64,000 bases of DNA, taken from contig CM018603.1 in NCBI GenBank assembly GCA_009192285.1, positions 3,526,588 to 3,590,587 on the forward strand. Direction: 5' to 3'. A program made the position numbers and the translations under genes. The number at the start of each line of letters is the position of its first letter. Positions within the stretch are counted from its first letter, which is position 1. Below the pieces are notes generated by a model, which worked only from the letters and a program-made list of their open reading frames with translations, made no database searches and was not told the DNA's origin. Source of the stretch: Morchella semilibera. Lineage: Eukaryota > Ascomycota > Pezizomycetes > Pezizales > Morchellaceae. Shown here one piece after another: positions 11,061 to 23,923 of the stretch.

Positions 11061-11958
11061 ATGGCAACTGACCCGAGTAACCATGTAACCAATCCGGTCC
11101 TCAACTCTTCCCTCACGGTAGGGGCAATGACCGGTCCGTCATTCCACTACCTGCTCACCACCGCTCACGAGCTTACATGATCAATGGCACATCACAGGAG
11201 CGGCGGGCATGCTATTTGGCGGTGTCTATGGAATTATTCGGAATCGTCCTACACTTGGTCTTTTCTCAGTGCTTACAGGGGTCAATTCTGCTATTTTAGG
11301 CGGGACGTATTGGGGTGTGTAGGGCCCTCCACTACTTTTTCGTGCGCGATTATTTTCTTAGGCCTGATTTGGAATGTTTTTAGCTACAAGAACTGCCATG
11401 ATCCGAGCCCTACAGAACCCTGAGACACTAGACCTATACCCAAGAGAGAAGGCCTATGTTAGTGGCGCAGCTGGAGCTGTTGCTGGAGGCGTTGTTGCTC
11501 TTGCACTTGGTACGGACACTCTCCTCCGTGATTACCAGGAAAAAGAGATATCAATCCATGATTGATGTCGGTAAGCCAAGACTTGGCTACAATTTTTCAC
11601 CCTTCTAACCGTTAAAATATTAGGCAAACCGCGTTCTGCTCTTCCAGGTGCCCTAGTGTGGGGACTTATCGGTCTCTCAAGTCAGGCCATGTACAATGCT
11701 GCTGACGCTCGCCACACGAAATCTGTGTTAGAAGAGAAGGAGCAAGAGCAGCCGGGAGGCTTCAGCTTTTGGGACCGTGTGATGCGCTCTAGGTGGAGTC
11801 CAGTCACCAGGTTGACCACTGAGGAGTATGAAGAAATGCTAAAGGGGAAGCTCCTAGCTTTGGAGGCTGATTTAGCCATTGCAGACGAGGAAATTGCGAA
11901 GCTAGAGAGAATGAGGATGGGGCAGCAGAGCAAGTCTACCTCTAGCAGAAAATATTAG
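11061..11958 (+). CDS. Tim17/Tim22/Tim23-family membrane protein; one apparent frameshift
   Basis: A corrected 236-residue protein in exons 11061-11133, 11198-11314, 11384-11570 and 11624-11958. The N terminus MATDPSNHVTNPVLNSSLT is followed by a Gly-rich first segment TVGAMTGAAGMLFGGVYGII, then SVLTGVNSAILGGTYWATRT, SGAAGAVAGGVVALALG and GALVWGLIGLSSQAMYN: four Gly/Ala-rich membrane spans with small-residue packing typical of the Tim17 superfamily. The tail is charged and coiled-coil-like (residues after about 190). Exon 3 needs one base removed from the A-run at 11540-11544, giving DYQEKRYQSMIDVG and a strong donor GTAAGC. Intron 1 uses an unusual donor, GTCCGT, at 11134; it is the only donor that joins the conserved Gly block in frame. 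Probably a mitochondrial inner-membrane protein, either of the import family or like the complex I assembly factor TIMMDC1; I cannot decide which. Confidence 0.78.
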
Positions 11959-13530
11959 TGAGAGGTACATTTGGGTGTCTTGTAGAGGATCTGTATGGAA
12001 AATATAGATGCTCAAAAGCTCCTGGATAAATCATATTCGCACTTGATAGCACCGCATTGCGCATTACCAGATCAGAGATAGACGCCAATACCACTACACT
12101 AATATTGGCCTGGCTAGTACTAGCTTTTTTAAGGGCGTCTTATCGTTGGTAGTTTAGTAGTTTAGGGACGGGCGCAGCTTCGGTGCAATAAATGGATTAA
12201 ACAAAAAAACAACGGTGCAACTTCAAATCTCGAGTGATGTCTCATGATCAACACTGTCAAATTATTGGTTGGGACTGAGGCTTAACTATATGAAGAGACC
12301 CTGTAATGGGGGCTGATTTCCGTGGTATTAATGTTTGGATTAGAGTGCAGTGGACTTTCAATTAACCGACGGTACATCATACTTCCTCACTTATAGCTTC
12401 CGTGACGACCTATCCACATCTACTATCTCCGAAATCGATGATTCTTAATCAGTATTATATCATTGTCCTCGAAGAGCCTAGAGACCCAGATCCAGGTAGG
12501 TTTGACGACACTGGGGCCCGTGGTTGCAACAGCTCAGACTTCACTGTCGCCAGACTTACCCTACACCCTGGGGTCGCGACCACCATCAAAGCTAGACGTA
12601 CCCAGTCAACCCTTCCATTTTTGTTTTTATTATATAGCTCTAGCTCTGCCTGGTGCAATTCGATCTATATAAATTATTTCCCAAATTTGGGCATGGTGGC
12701 CAGTAGCTGCAAAATTGTGGTTCTTTGTCACCTTGAGCCGACGTTTCTTGTAGCTCGCCAAGGATGCGCACTGACACATCCTACATACATGTAGAGCCAC
12801 CAGAGAGAGTACATGTATTTATGAGTAGCTCTTTCTTGGGCTGTAACTACCCTCTAGGTGGCAAGTTAGAATTTTCATATTATGCGAACTTCTGTTAGCT
12901 ATAAGGGACCAAGACCTGGGCGGTGCATGAGGATCCCTCGTTACTGCGTTTAGGGTCCATGTGGCTGCCTGTATGTACGGCTGTACATGTAGTACGGCTG
13001 TACATGTAGTATGTATGTAGGACATTAGGTACAATCAATAAACATAGCTGAATTAATATAAAAATCCTGGAATGTATAAAACTCCGGAGATAAATACATG
13101 TACTTCTTGCCGTGTTCTCAGGTAGGATTCACTCGACCTTGTTCCATTCCCCCTGCATCCTGGGGGTCCGCGCATACGTTCAAAATTTAGATCTGTACTC
13201 CGGAATTACACATAGCAACCAGACACGAAATTCGGAGCATCGGTCTCTATCAACGACAATCTCAACCTCCCATTTTACTAATCTTGGTAACAAGCTCACT
13301 CCTTGCTTCCTTTCTCCATTATTCGTTGTTCGCTCTTTATATATTATACACGGTCAGATCAAATATGAGCACAAGCTTATAGCACCGCAAAACAGCACAC
13401 ATTCATAGACTCCTAGGAGGCACGCGAGCCGGACCTTCCATACAGATACTTGGACAGAGAGAAGAAAATAGGGGGAAGATAAAGGGACAACGGAAACCTG
13501 GGATTACTGCAGAAGAAGAATCTCTCATAG
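11959..13530. other. Intergenic region upstream of FMP27
   Basis: No gene recognised. Contains the dispersed motif at 12231-12250 (plus), TACATGTA at 12786, 12810, 12984, 13001 and 13095, and a perfect 17-bp tandem duplication at 12975-12991 and 12992-13008, each copy of which ends in TACATGTA. The last 100 bases before the start are A/G-rich. Confidence 0.55.
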
Positions 13531-16500
13531 ATGGCCGCCGCGTACCGCTTTCCAACGTTTGTATTGGGCGTTTTGGTTGTTGGATACCTAGCTACATTTG
13601 TCCTTTTTGCCATCCTTCGGATCCTTACAGGAATTTCAATTCAACGAGTCGGATATTTCGCGTTCAAGCGGATCAGTTACGAACCCATTAACGGTGTTAA
13701 GATCGAGGTCCGGAAGCTTGGATTGCTACTACATAGACCGACCTTTACGCAACCAACATGGATATCTATCGTTGTGTCAGATTCGTCCCTATCGGTGGAT
13801 TTTAAGAAAATAGAGGAAGGGGAGGACAAGGAGCTAGACGAGCCCGAAAGCCAGACTCGCAACAGAAGGGGGAGGAAGGATACTCTGCGGAAGGAAGGCG
13901 GGGTGGATTCTGGGGTATCAACACACAAGATCACAAACGAGAAACGGGGAGGAACAACAAAGCTGAAGGAGAAGCTGAAGAAGCTCCATAAGTATCTCAA
14001 GTGGGTCAAAATGGTAGACATTATATTTACCAATACATCCGTGAATGTTCACGATGTGGGGAGCATTCAGATCAGTAGTATGACGACTATGCTGGACACT
14101 CGGCAGAAAATCGATCGGAATCAGATGTTTGACCACTGTCAAGATCTTAAAGAGAACCAGAGGCCTATCGAATGGATGTTTACTGCCAAGAGCATGTTGT
14201 TTTTCCACCAAAAAAAGAAGGATCCGGTTGAGCTTATGGATCATTGTATGTTCAACGTTTACGGTGTTTTAGAGGAGGGGGCAGATGGAATTTTGGATGC
14301 TGCAATTTCCATCAAATTTGGGAAAATCAGTCTTCCACTTGATCAAATCCTTGGATGCCACGAGAAGCTTCAGCAAATAAGGATGCCCCAAGGCAAAAAA
14401 TCGGCAAAGGCGAAATCTCCGGGGGTGCCATTGAGCACACTCAGGGAGGAGTTAACATCGCCAGAAAGTCAATCGCAGAAGATTGTGGAAGTGGTAGATG
14501 AATCAAAAGAGTTCTTGCAATCTTTGCTAGTAGGATTAAAGGAAGTACAGTTTGCTATTGGATATCTTATTATTTCGAAAGGCGTTACAAGGGTTCAGCC
14601 TTCTGGGAAGCCTCTTCAAGTTGTAATAGGTATGAAGGAGCTAGGCATGGATATTCACCGCCTGGATCAAAAGTCACCTGCACATCGCATGTATGCATAT
14701 ATTCGCTCCTTAAATATTATCATTTACTAATGATTGTCTCTATAGGTACTTCTCTCCGGAAGATATTGCCCATCAAGCTCTCCTGGCCGCAATTTCCCTT
14801 TCGGTCAACGTTGACGACGGTATTCGGCAAGATAAGATCCTTTACATTCCGATGGTCACCATGACTACTAAAACTACACTTCCTTCAAAATTTATACAAA
14901 TGAGCAAGAAACCGGTCGAGTCTGATTTAAATGCCAACATGCTTTTCGCCAACATGGTTATCACATCACCCTCAATAGACCTTGAACCTAGACATTTGCC
15001 TATTCTGTTAGCCTTCACGCAGACAAAACCCCGTAAATCTTCCTCTAGTGCCTCCGGAAGGCCTTCTTTTATTTCAAATCTTCTGCCGAAAGCAAGCATT
15101 AATTTCTCGGTCCACGAGCCTGTAATCCGGATATCCGTGTTTCCAACCGACCCAGAAAGGAAGGCAGCTGGCGACACGGATTTACTTATTTCTAGCATGT
15201 CCTCTATCTCCGCAGTTGCAGATTCGTCATATGAATCCGAGGGCGATAAACATTACACCCTTAACGGCTCCTTCCGAATTTCTTCGCATCATCTGTACTA
15301 TCAAGGATTTTCCGGGGAGAAGCATGATCTTTTACAAACTGATGCACTTGACATCAGAGTACTCGCGAACGCATTCCCGGAAATCCAAGTTACGGCGCAT
15401 GCATATCTTGAAACATTTTCACTCCGCCTTGTACGTCCAGAAATAGTCCAGGGAATTAAGCAAATGGTTGGCCAATTCAACAGGAATGTTAAACCTGATA
15501 AACTTCACAGGTCACGAAAGCCTGATGTTCCGAACTTTCTCCGCCGTCTTCCTACTTGGGTCGAGCACTTCAAGCTAGAGGGAAAAGATTTTAGTATGGA
15601 GATTGCGGGTATAGATGAGGAGATTTCTGGGTTTACACGTGGGGCTGCGCTGCAAGTAGATTCATGGTCAATAGAATACAGAGGCCGAAAAGTTGATGAT
15701 CGATATCGACCGCCGCCCCGAAGACGGATCACCTCAAGAATTCTCACACCCGATGATACTCGAGGATCTAGGATGCCATCTGTGGCAGCTTTGAAGAACC
15801 CTACCGATGGAAGAAAGCTAACCTTCAATACCAAGGGGTTAGAAGGATTCATGGTCGATTCTGAATATTCATGGGAGCAAGTTCCCTTTCTGAACATTCC
15901 TGTATTTGATATCTCGTTTTCGACCTCTACGGGTAGTGAGGGGCCAACGCTGCACATCAATTCGCATGCGAAATCAGTCTTCTTCCATTACTCGTTATGT
16001 CGACATTATGCTGTTCTTGTTGCCGCCAAGGTTATCAAAGAGGCATTCGGCGGAAGTGTCAAGCCAGAAGAGAGTTCAAATAAATCCAGGAGATTTTCGG
16101 ATAGCTTCAGTGCGCCACTTGGCGGAGTGGAAATAGATGATAGCCCAATCTCAGACTCCTTTGAACACATAAACTCGGAGCTCAAGATTAACCATGTCCG
16201 CGTTAAGGCAAGCATGCCCGATGACCCACCAATGATGTTGGACGTGTTTGGCCTCGATGCTCGGCGCCATAAATGGAGCCCTCCATCACTTAAAGCAAAA
16301 AACATGAGGCTATACGCAGAATCACCCAATCTGAAGGGGACCTGGACTAGGCTTGTCAGCTTGCGACACCTCCAAGTTCACTTGCGTCAAGCGATTAGAA
16401 AAAGTGGCGAGGATGTAACGGAGGAAAAGTCGGTTGATGTTTCTGCTGATGCAATTAGACTGGCTATTCCCCATCAGCTCATCTTGTATGAAGTGACCGA

Positions 16501-19500
16501 CAATATTATCAACACTGCAAAGGCAAGCCAGCAAATGCATCACCGTTTCAAGACAGGCACAAACGATTATATCCTTAGCAAGGGGGCAGTGAAAGCTAGC
16601 AAGGTACCTAAGATCTTATTACGGGCTAAGGCACTACTTCTCGAGCTTGAGGATGACCCATTCGAAACACAATTGGGAATAATATACCGTCTAGGTTTAT
16701 CAGAACAAAAGAAGCGGCTTGCTAGAGAGGCTGCATTTGACGCGAAGGTAAAAAAAATGAAGGAAACTGAGAAAAGGAGATCATGGGAGACCTCAAGAAA
16801 TATGCAGGTACCACCTAAGACTGCTACTGGGGGTTCATCAATGTTCAGAGGACGAAGTAAAACCTGGAAGCCGGATACCAACGTACGCGCTGAGTCACCC
16901 GATGCCCCTAGACCGAAGTCATCCCACCGTGGGAGAGCGCCGTTTAGTTTTGAATCCCATGCGGGGCCATCTGATGAGGTTCGAGTATCTATCAATGAAG
17001 CTTGGGAAAGGCTACAGGAGCACAATTCGACTGCCTGGATCAAGCGAATGAAGTGGGCTCAGGATTATCACAGTAACAAGACTAGGGGATCTCGGGAGGC
17101 GTTTTATGGGCGCGATGAAATTCCCTTTGATGTCGGAGATAGCGAGGTTATTCTCGGGCTCCCTATGCGGCCTGCACTTATGGCTGGGTTCCTCAGTGAT
17201 GTCCAATTGACTATTGATAAACCCAGTTTTGCAATGGAGGAACTGCCAAAATTTATGCACCGGGTTGGAAAGGGCCTCCCAGAGAATACACAGTTTGCGT
17301 TGCTGGTACCTATAAGCATCAAACTCGATTTTAGCGAGGCAAGAGTGCTTCTGAGAGACTACCCGCTGCCCCTCCTTCATGTTCCTCGTGTCAGAGCTTC
17401 CCGCCTGCCCGCTTGGTCTCTCAAATCAGATTTTGTGATAGGGGAAGAACTGAGTGGACCTGAGTCGATGCGACACTGCAAGGTAAACATTATTCCACCT
17501 TCAACTGGGTCCGAAGTATCAGAAGGTGGCTTTGCCATAGACGTGAGACGTACAGTTGCTGCAGTAAAAAGTTACTCAGATTTCGATATCTCAATCAATA
17601 CTCCATATGCGACAAGGGCTACATGGTGTACTTCCTACCAACCTGCGATTCAAGACATGATGATGGTGTTTGAGACATTCACGAAGCCACACTTCGACCC
17701 AAGTGAAAGGACTGGGTTTTGGGATAAAATCAGGTTAGTTTTGCATTCACATATGAGTGTATCTTGGAAGGGAGACGGCGATGTTCAAGTTACATTGAAA
17801 GGTAGGTTTGATCCTTGTTATAATGACGGTAGTTATACTAATCGCGATTTTAGGTTCTCGCGATCCGTATGAAATTGTCGGCGATGGTGCTGGGTTTGTC
17901 ATGTGCTGGAGAGGGGACGTGCGTTGCGAAATCGGCAGATCTGAGGACCCACGTGAATTCTTGATAGTGGACAGCGAAGAATATTTACTTGCTGTGCCAG
18001 ATTTCACAAGTCAAGTACGAAATGAGTTTGACACTTTGGCTCCTGTCGATAATAAGAGCGTTCATAGCCTGAGTACTTTTGAAACCACCGCAATGTTCAA
18101 GAAAGTTATAATGAAGCTTTCAGGTAAGGTGCGGTGGATGCTTGGACTGATGTTTGAGCAAGAGTTTAAGGGAGCGGATGGTTTAGTGAAGAGGTCGTTT
18201 GAGTTTAAACCTCATTACGAAATTTCACTCAAGACCCCTCATTATGCTAAAGCGCCACCCGGTGAAGAGTATGACGCTTTTCGGGGATTTCGAAGTCAGC
18301 ATATCCATATGTCCCTGTCTATTTTATCTCCGCTCACTCACGATTGGTCGTCTCCCAATACAAAGCCATCGACGAGCTATAATACTATTCATCTAACCCC
18401 AAGGTTTTTTACTCATTTCTTCTCCTGGTGGGGACTTTTTTCTGGTGTTATGTCTCTTCCAATCCGGCAGGGACCTCTATGGCCTGGTGTAGAGAAGTCA
18501 AGCAAGAAATTTGGAAGACACCTTGCTACTATTAAGTATAAGCTTTGCTTATCTCCTCTCTTTATCAGCCACATATATAAGCATAATGATAAAGATGAAG
18601 CCGGCCATGATGTTGTTGCTGCCACTGGTCTAAAGGCCAAGCTCGATAGCTTCATGGTTGATATTCACCAGAGACGCGAGGATATTGGTCAAAGTACTAC
18701 TATGAGGATTAACCAAGCCGAGCTGGATTTTCATTCCGCCGATATCAGAGCCGTTTCAGCAGTCATCATCGGAGCCACAGCGGCTGAGTTGATGGACCAA
18801 GCAGCTGCAGCTGATATTCCTTTAAATCTCGGAGACAATATCAAATATTCAGGTGATCTGTCACAATTCACCATTCCAGATGGCGATTATTCTTGGATTG
18901 ATATGGACGATTTTGTCGAGCTTGATTGGGTACTACCAAGTAATAAGACGCCAAAGACAAAGATCATGCCGCTGGCCTATACTCCAAGATTTACATACTT
19001 CAGGCAAACAGACCACGGTGATACCGATCCACGCTCTGAAAACGGGTGTATCAGTCCCTTCGGGCATGAACCCACTCATGACTGTCTCATGTCGGAAAAT
19101 AATGGTAGGTATGGCTTGCGTGGTGAGAGTAATATTAGCTAACAGAATGGATAGATCCCCGTGAAATCCAATGTGGTCTTGTACAAGCACGCCTAGAGAA
19201 GGTGAATCAACAAATTCACAAAAACAAGGAGGCTCTGGATTCTCTCGCCCAATCAATGAAACTAAATCCTGATGATATGACTCTTAAGCAAGACGTAAGC
19301 TGACCCAAATCCATGATTCAGCACCACAAACTAACCATTTGCTATAGTCTGAGAAAGTCATTGAACAGAGTTCGATTCTATTCAACAAGCTTAACTTTCT
19401 TCAGACAATGTTGCGACGGATGTCTAGTAAGCTCGACAATGGCGGTATTGATACACCTGACCTGGACGATACCGAAGGGTCTGATACAGATTCTGAAATG

Positions 19501-22500
19501 CTTGGGATGGAAAATTCCCCCTTCGATTATATTAGTGATTTCGACAACCGTTTCATTGTCCACAACATGCAGGCAAAATGGAACAATTCTCTGAGGAATA
19601 TTATTCTAAAGTATATTCATCAAGTCAGCCAGAGGCGTGGTTTTGTGTATTACATGTCCCGGCGGGCAGTGAAATTTATCTTGGATATCGTCGAAGAACA
19701 GAAGGGGACAGGGAAAGAAACATCATCTGGATCTACTACTGGAGAATATAACGGCACAGGACCTTCTTCTACACCTAGCGCCCAAAGCGACGATGAACTT
19801 AATGCTCGGATAAAGGAGCTTCTAGATAGCGAAGAGAAACTTATTTTCGCTGATGAGAAGCCCAGTGGCGGAAGAGGTTTGGCACAAGCTGCAGCAAAAG
19901 TCCATCGAGAAGACTTGACCGGGGATATTGCAGAGGAGTACGTGCCGCAGAACAGCTATCATGTTCGTCTCATAGCACCTCAAATCCAGATGCAAAGTGA
20001 GAAGAACAAAGGCGCTGCTGTACTTGTTGCCGCTCAAGGAATGCAGCTGAAAGTCGTATCTATCATGGACAAACATAGGATTGGAGATGATGTTAGTGGT
20101 TTGGTGCAGCGTCGATTTGCACTCAACCTTGAGAATACGCAGTTCTTTGTATCACAGAAACAAGATTTCGCGCCGCATTCGATGTCACTTCATTCAGCCA
20201 ACCGTTATGGTGTTCCATCTGGTTCTTCATGGCCCCCTTGGGTACCATTGGAGAGCATGTTTGATTTCCGCAATTTACCCGTCGGATTTTCTCGCGTCGT
20301 TGAAAGGACTTCAGCCACTTTGAGATACGATAAATACAACTCCCTTCGTTTGAAATATAGCGATCAAGTAAGTGACCTGGAAACTGGAAATTTGAACATC
20401 AGGGGTGGACCTCTCGACGAGGAACGCCGGATTGATCACGTATGGGTGGACTTTCCGAAGGTTGAGGCAGCATGTGACTCAGCCCAGTACTTTGCTATGT
20501 ACATCATCGTTCTTGATCTTCTACTGTACTCTGAACCGTTGGAGAAGCTTCGCAGCGAGAAGCTTGAAAAGATCATGCTCGCTTCTGACTTTAGCGACCT
20601 GACTGGAGCTCCGGAAATGGTTGAAAGTTTACAGACCAGGATACACCAATTAGAAGACATCAAGACTTACTTCGAAATTAATTCTCGAAACCTAGATCTC
20701 GAAGGTTGGGAAGGACGGGTTTCAGTTGACGAGGACCTTGCAAGTTGCGAAGAAGAGTTGTTCTTTATGATGAAGGCCATTACCACTGCTCAGCGAAAGT
20801 ATGATGATCGCTCATCTCAGGCCACCGGAATCCTCCGGTGGTATCTATCAGCTTCGGAAATTGTTTGGCGCCTCCTTCGCGAGAAACAAGATCCGCTTAT
20901 GGATATCCGTCTCCAGAACGCCGGTTACGAGCGTATGGATAATAATGACGGCTCGAATTTCAATACCGTGGAAGTAGAGATGATGAGAGGGTACAATCTT
21001 CTTCCAAATGCCGTCTACCCTGTGATGATTTCGCCCTTCTTCGACCAAATGCGGACATCGGCAGAGGTAAGACAGACCAAGATGCTTCGAGTATATTGGC
21101 ACATGTTGGAGGCGATTGCCGGGATACCGGTAATGGACCATTTCGAAGTTAATCTCTTCCCACTCAAAATTCAGCTTGAGCGCGAGATTGGTGATAAGAT
21201 CTTTGAATACATTTTCCCCGGCGTTGGTACCGGCGCCTTTGGAGACGGCGGATTTTCACCTTTCTTGGTCCATTCAATGAAACCTATTCCCGATGGATCT
21301 GGATCGGAGAATAGCGACAATGAGATGGAGAACGACGCTCACTTAATGGATGATAGCTCATCAACAAAGAGCGATGGTACACCAGTTGAACTGAGGTTGA
21401 AGCCAACAATGTCACTTGATAATAAACCAGAGCTGGTTAGGCCAGCATCTGCGGGGTCTCTAAAACCTAGGTCAAATAGCTTCAAGGCATCAAGTGGTGG
21501 CAGCATCTTCCGCGGGTTCAAACAATCACGAACTCTAACCCATAAGACCTCCAATGAAGCCATCTCTGTCAAGTCTAGAAGATCTTTGGAGGGCCCTGCA
21601 CCTGCCACACCTCCTCCGCTCGACAAGAACAGCAAGAAATTGCAAATTTTCCACAGGTCTACAAATGACCGAAGCGAAAAACGATCTGATGAACTTTCGC
21701 AGATGATGTCTAGGGCGTCAAACTTCATGACATTAGCGTATATTAAAATTCCTAGTGTTGTTTTATGCCTGAGTTATAAGGTAAGTGGCCTATCGTGTTC
21801 TTGGAACGAATCGGGAACTAACAAACTTTGTAGGGCCGCGACCAAAGTAATTTTGAAGACGTGCATGAATTTGTGTTCCGTATGCCCATGCTTGAATACC
21901 GGAATAAAACGTGGTCCAACCTTGATTTGGCCATGCGGTTGAAGAAGGATATTATCCGGGCTCTTATTTCCCATACCGGAGCTATACTTCAAAACAAGCT
22001 CACCCACCATAGACCAAACAAGCCTGCACCAAATCTACACAGAATGATGGCAAATAACGGTGCACTTGGAACATCAGCCACTTTCTACAACCCGGAGAGT
22101 GATGGCTCGCGCGAGTTTAGTCGTGATACCTCGACTGCAAGACCAAGCACGTCTTACAGTTTCCTCAAACCACCCACTATTATGAGACCTGGAACCGCGA
22201 TGTCTTCAATGTCGTCCATGTCAATTAAAACTATGAGCACCATGGGTTCCGCTGGTAGCGCAAATACTGCTGAATTCTACACACCGCCTACGGGTTCCAC
22301 CCCTCTGGATATGCAAGACGGACCGGATGATGATAAAGTGAGTTCCTTGATCGGTCTACTTTAGCGTGACTAGCGAGATTGACCTGAAGTTACAGAAAAA
22401 CGTCTTTGGTAACTCACTAGGCCGTCATCTTTCAAACCTAGCAGCATTATCTAGACAGAAAGACGGAATCGCGGGTGATTCCGAAGAAAGTATCAAGAAA

Positions 22501-22551
22501 AAGGGTATGATGCTCCTTGGAAGGTTTGGTGGCAGTGGACCATCGTCATAG
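13531..22551 (+). CDS. FMP27: FMP27/BLTP2-type bridge-like lipid transfer protein (SABRE/Hobbit family)
   Basis: A 2899-residue protein with exons 13531-14690, 14746-17801, 17854-19104, 19155-19294, 19348-21780, 21834-22337 and 22396-22551; six introns of 50-58 bp, and the total is exactly divisible by three with no defect. Residues about 8-30 form one N-terminal membrane anchor (FVLGVLVVGYLATFVLFAIL), followed by RVGYFAFKRISYEPINGVKI, the conserved start of the Fmp27/SABRE N domain. The body is a long beta-rich chain with no enzyme motif, as expected for a repeating beta-groove that moves lipids between the ER and plasma membrane. Blocks such as MYFSPEDIAHQALLA, WTRLVSLRHLQVHLRQAI and GRDQSNFEDVHEFVFRMPM belong to the Fmp27 middle and C-terminal regions; LEYRNKTWSNLDLAMRLKKD near the end is among the best conserved. 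Ser-rich low-complexity stretches sit around 21300-21700 and 22150-22320. Identification by family blocks and length is strong; the membrane contact role is known for yeast and animal relatives, not shown here. Confidence 0.94.
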
Positions 22552-23923
22552 AATTTTTTTTTTTCGCAGGACCCTTTCTTTCGCTTCTTTCTCTTTCATT
22601 TGTTGTTCCATTATGGCGTTTTTCCCTTGTTTTACGGGCGTAGGGTATTCCTGGATACAATCATTAGAAGGGGTGTACTTATTAACATTTTCTCTATTTA
22701 TTGTAATGTATGACTCGTTTTTGATCTGCTTGAAGTAGTGAATCGGGGGTGAAGGAAGGGCAAAGGGATTTATTTACTTACTATTCTTATTACTGCTCTT
22801 GTGATAAATCGAAATATTCTACACTTCGACTCATGTTCTTACCCATCACCCTACTAAAAACGGAGTGGAATCACTACAGAATTCAAGCGGGCTATACAGG
22901 AGTATCCTGTATTGCTAGAATTGCTAGAGTAGGTGCAATACCTACATTGAGCCAAGCTGCCCCTAGTAACGATCATTGACCGTCCGAAACCCTAACCCTG
23001 AGAGTTCTACAAGATATAGCGTTTTCATTTGGTACTTGGCATATATGTATGTTAACGAGACCAAAAGTCACCATTTTGACATTAGCTTTTCTCGTCAGTA
23101 CATTCAACTTAAAATAGACGCCCTACACGTAACGCGGGGTTTCCTGTCTGCCCTGTTTACTAGGGGTTGGGTTTCATGGCCGAGCTATAATTAGAAACCA
23201 ATGTTTCGGGGCTCCTGGCGGGGGATCTTACTCTACGCAAGAAGGTTCCGGGGATGGGGCCGGGTCCATGTAAGCGAGAAGAGCAGGGATGAATGGCAGG
23301 GGATGGGCTTGCCAGGACAGAGAAAGGGGGAGTATTAGTCCTGGCAGTGCGGCGCAGAGAGGGGTTGGTATAAGCTTTGCATAATCAACTGCCACGACTG
23401 GTAATACTCTACTAATGTGTAGGTTCGGAGAATATCTTGCTTGGGCGGTTATTTCCAGAACCACACGTGAGGTATTGGTGGAGGAGAGAATTGGTTGATA
23501 ACGGCGGGATCGATGGCGGGTTTAATAGGTGCTGTCTTGGGGGTCTATTAATGCTAAACTGGCATGCAGCATCGTGTATGGTACAAATAAAAGCCGTAGG
23601 TGCCCCGATATATTCCTATATATGCCATGCGAGCTATCGCCTCCAAAGCATAAAGATACGGATATCCTGTAGGTTAGTGGACATAGATATTGTGTGGATA
23701 ACGACTGCCTTGATGCAGCAGAACCCGCCACAAGTACCGAGACGGGCAGGTTTCTGAATCTTAGGTAAGGCTCTGGCTATGTATGTAAGGCATGTTACTC
23801 CTAGGTAGATTTCTGCTCTTCTTTTTGTGCCTTGCCCTTTCTTTGGCTTCTGTCCCTGTCCCTGTCCCTGCCCCTGCCCCTGTTCCTATTCTATTGTTCT
23901 GTTATTTCAGTTAATGTATCTAC
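22552..23923. other. Intergenic region with a telomere-like motif and a hexamer microsatellite
   Basis: No gene recognised. AACCCTAACCCT lies at about 22987-22998. A (CCTGTC/CCTGCC)n hexamer tract runs from about 23849 to 23886, roughly 100 bp before the kelch pseudogene region begins. Confidence 0.5.
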
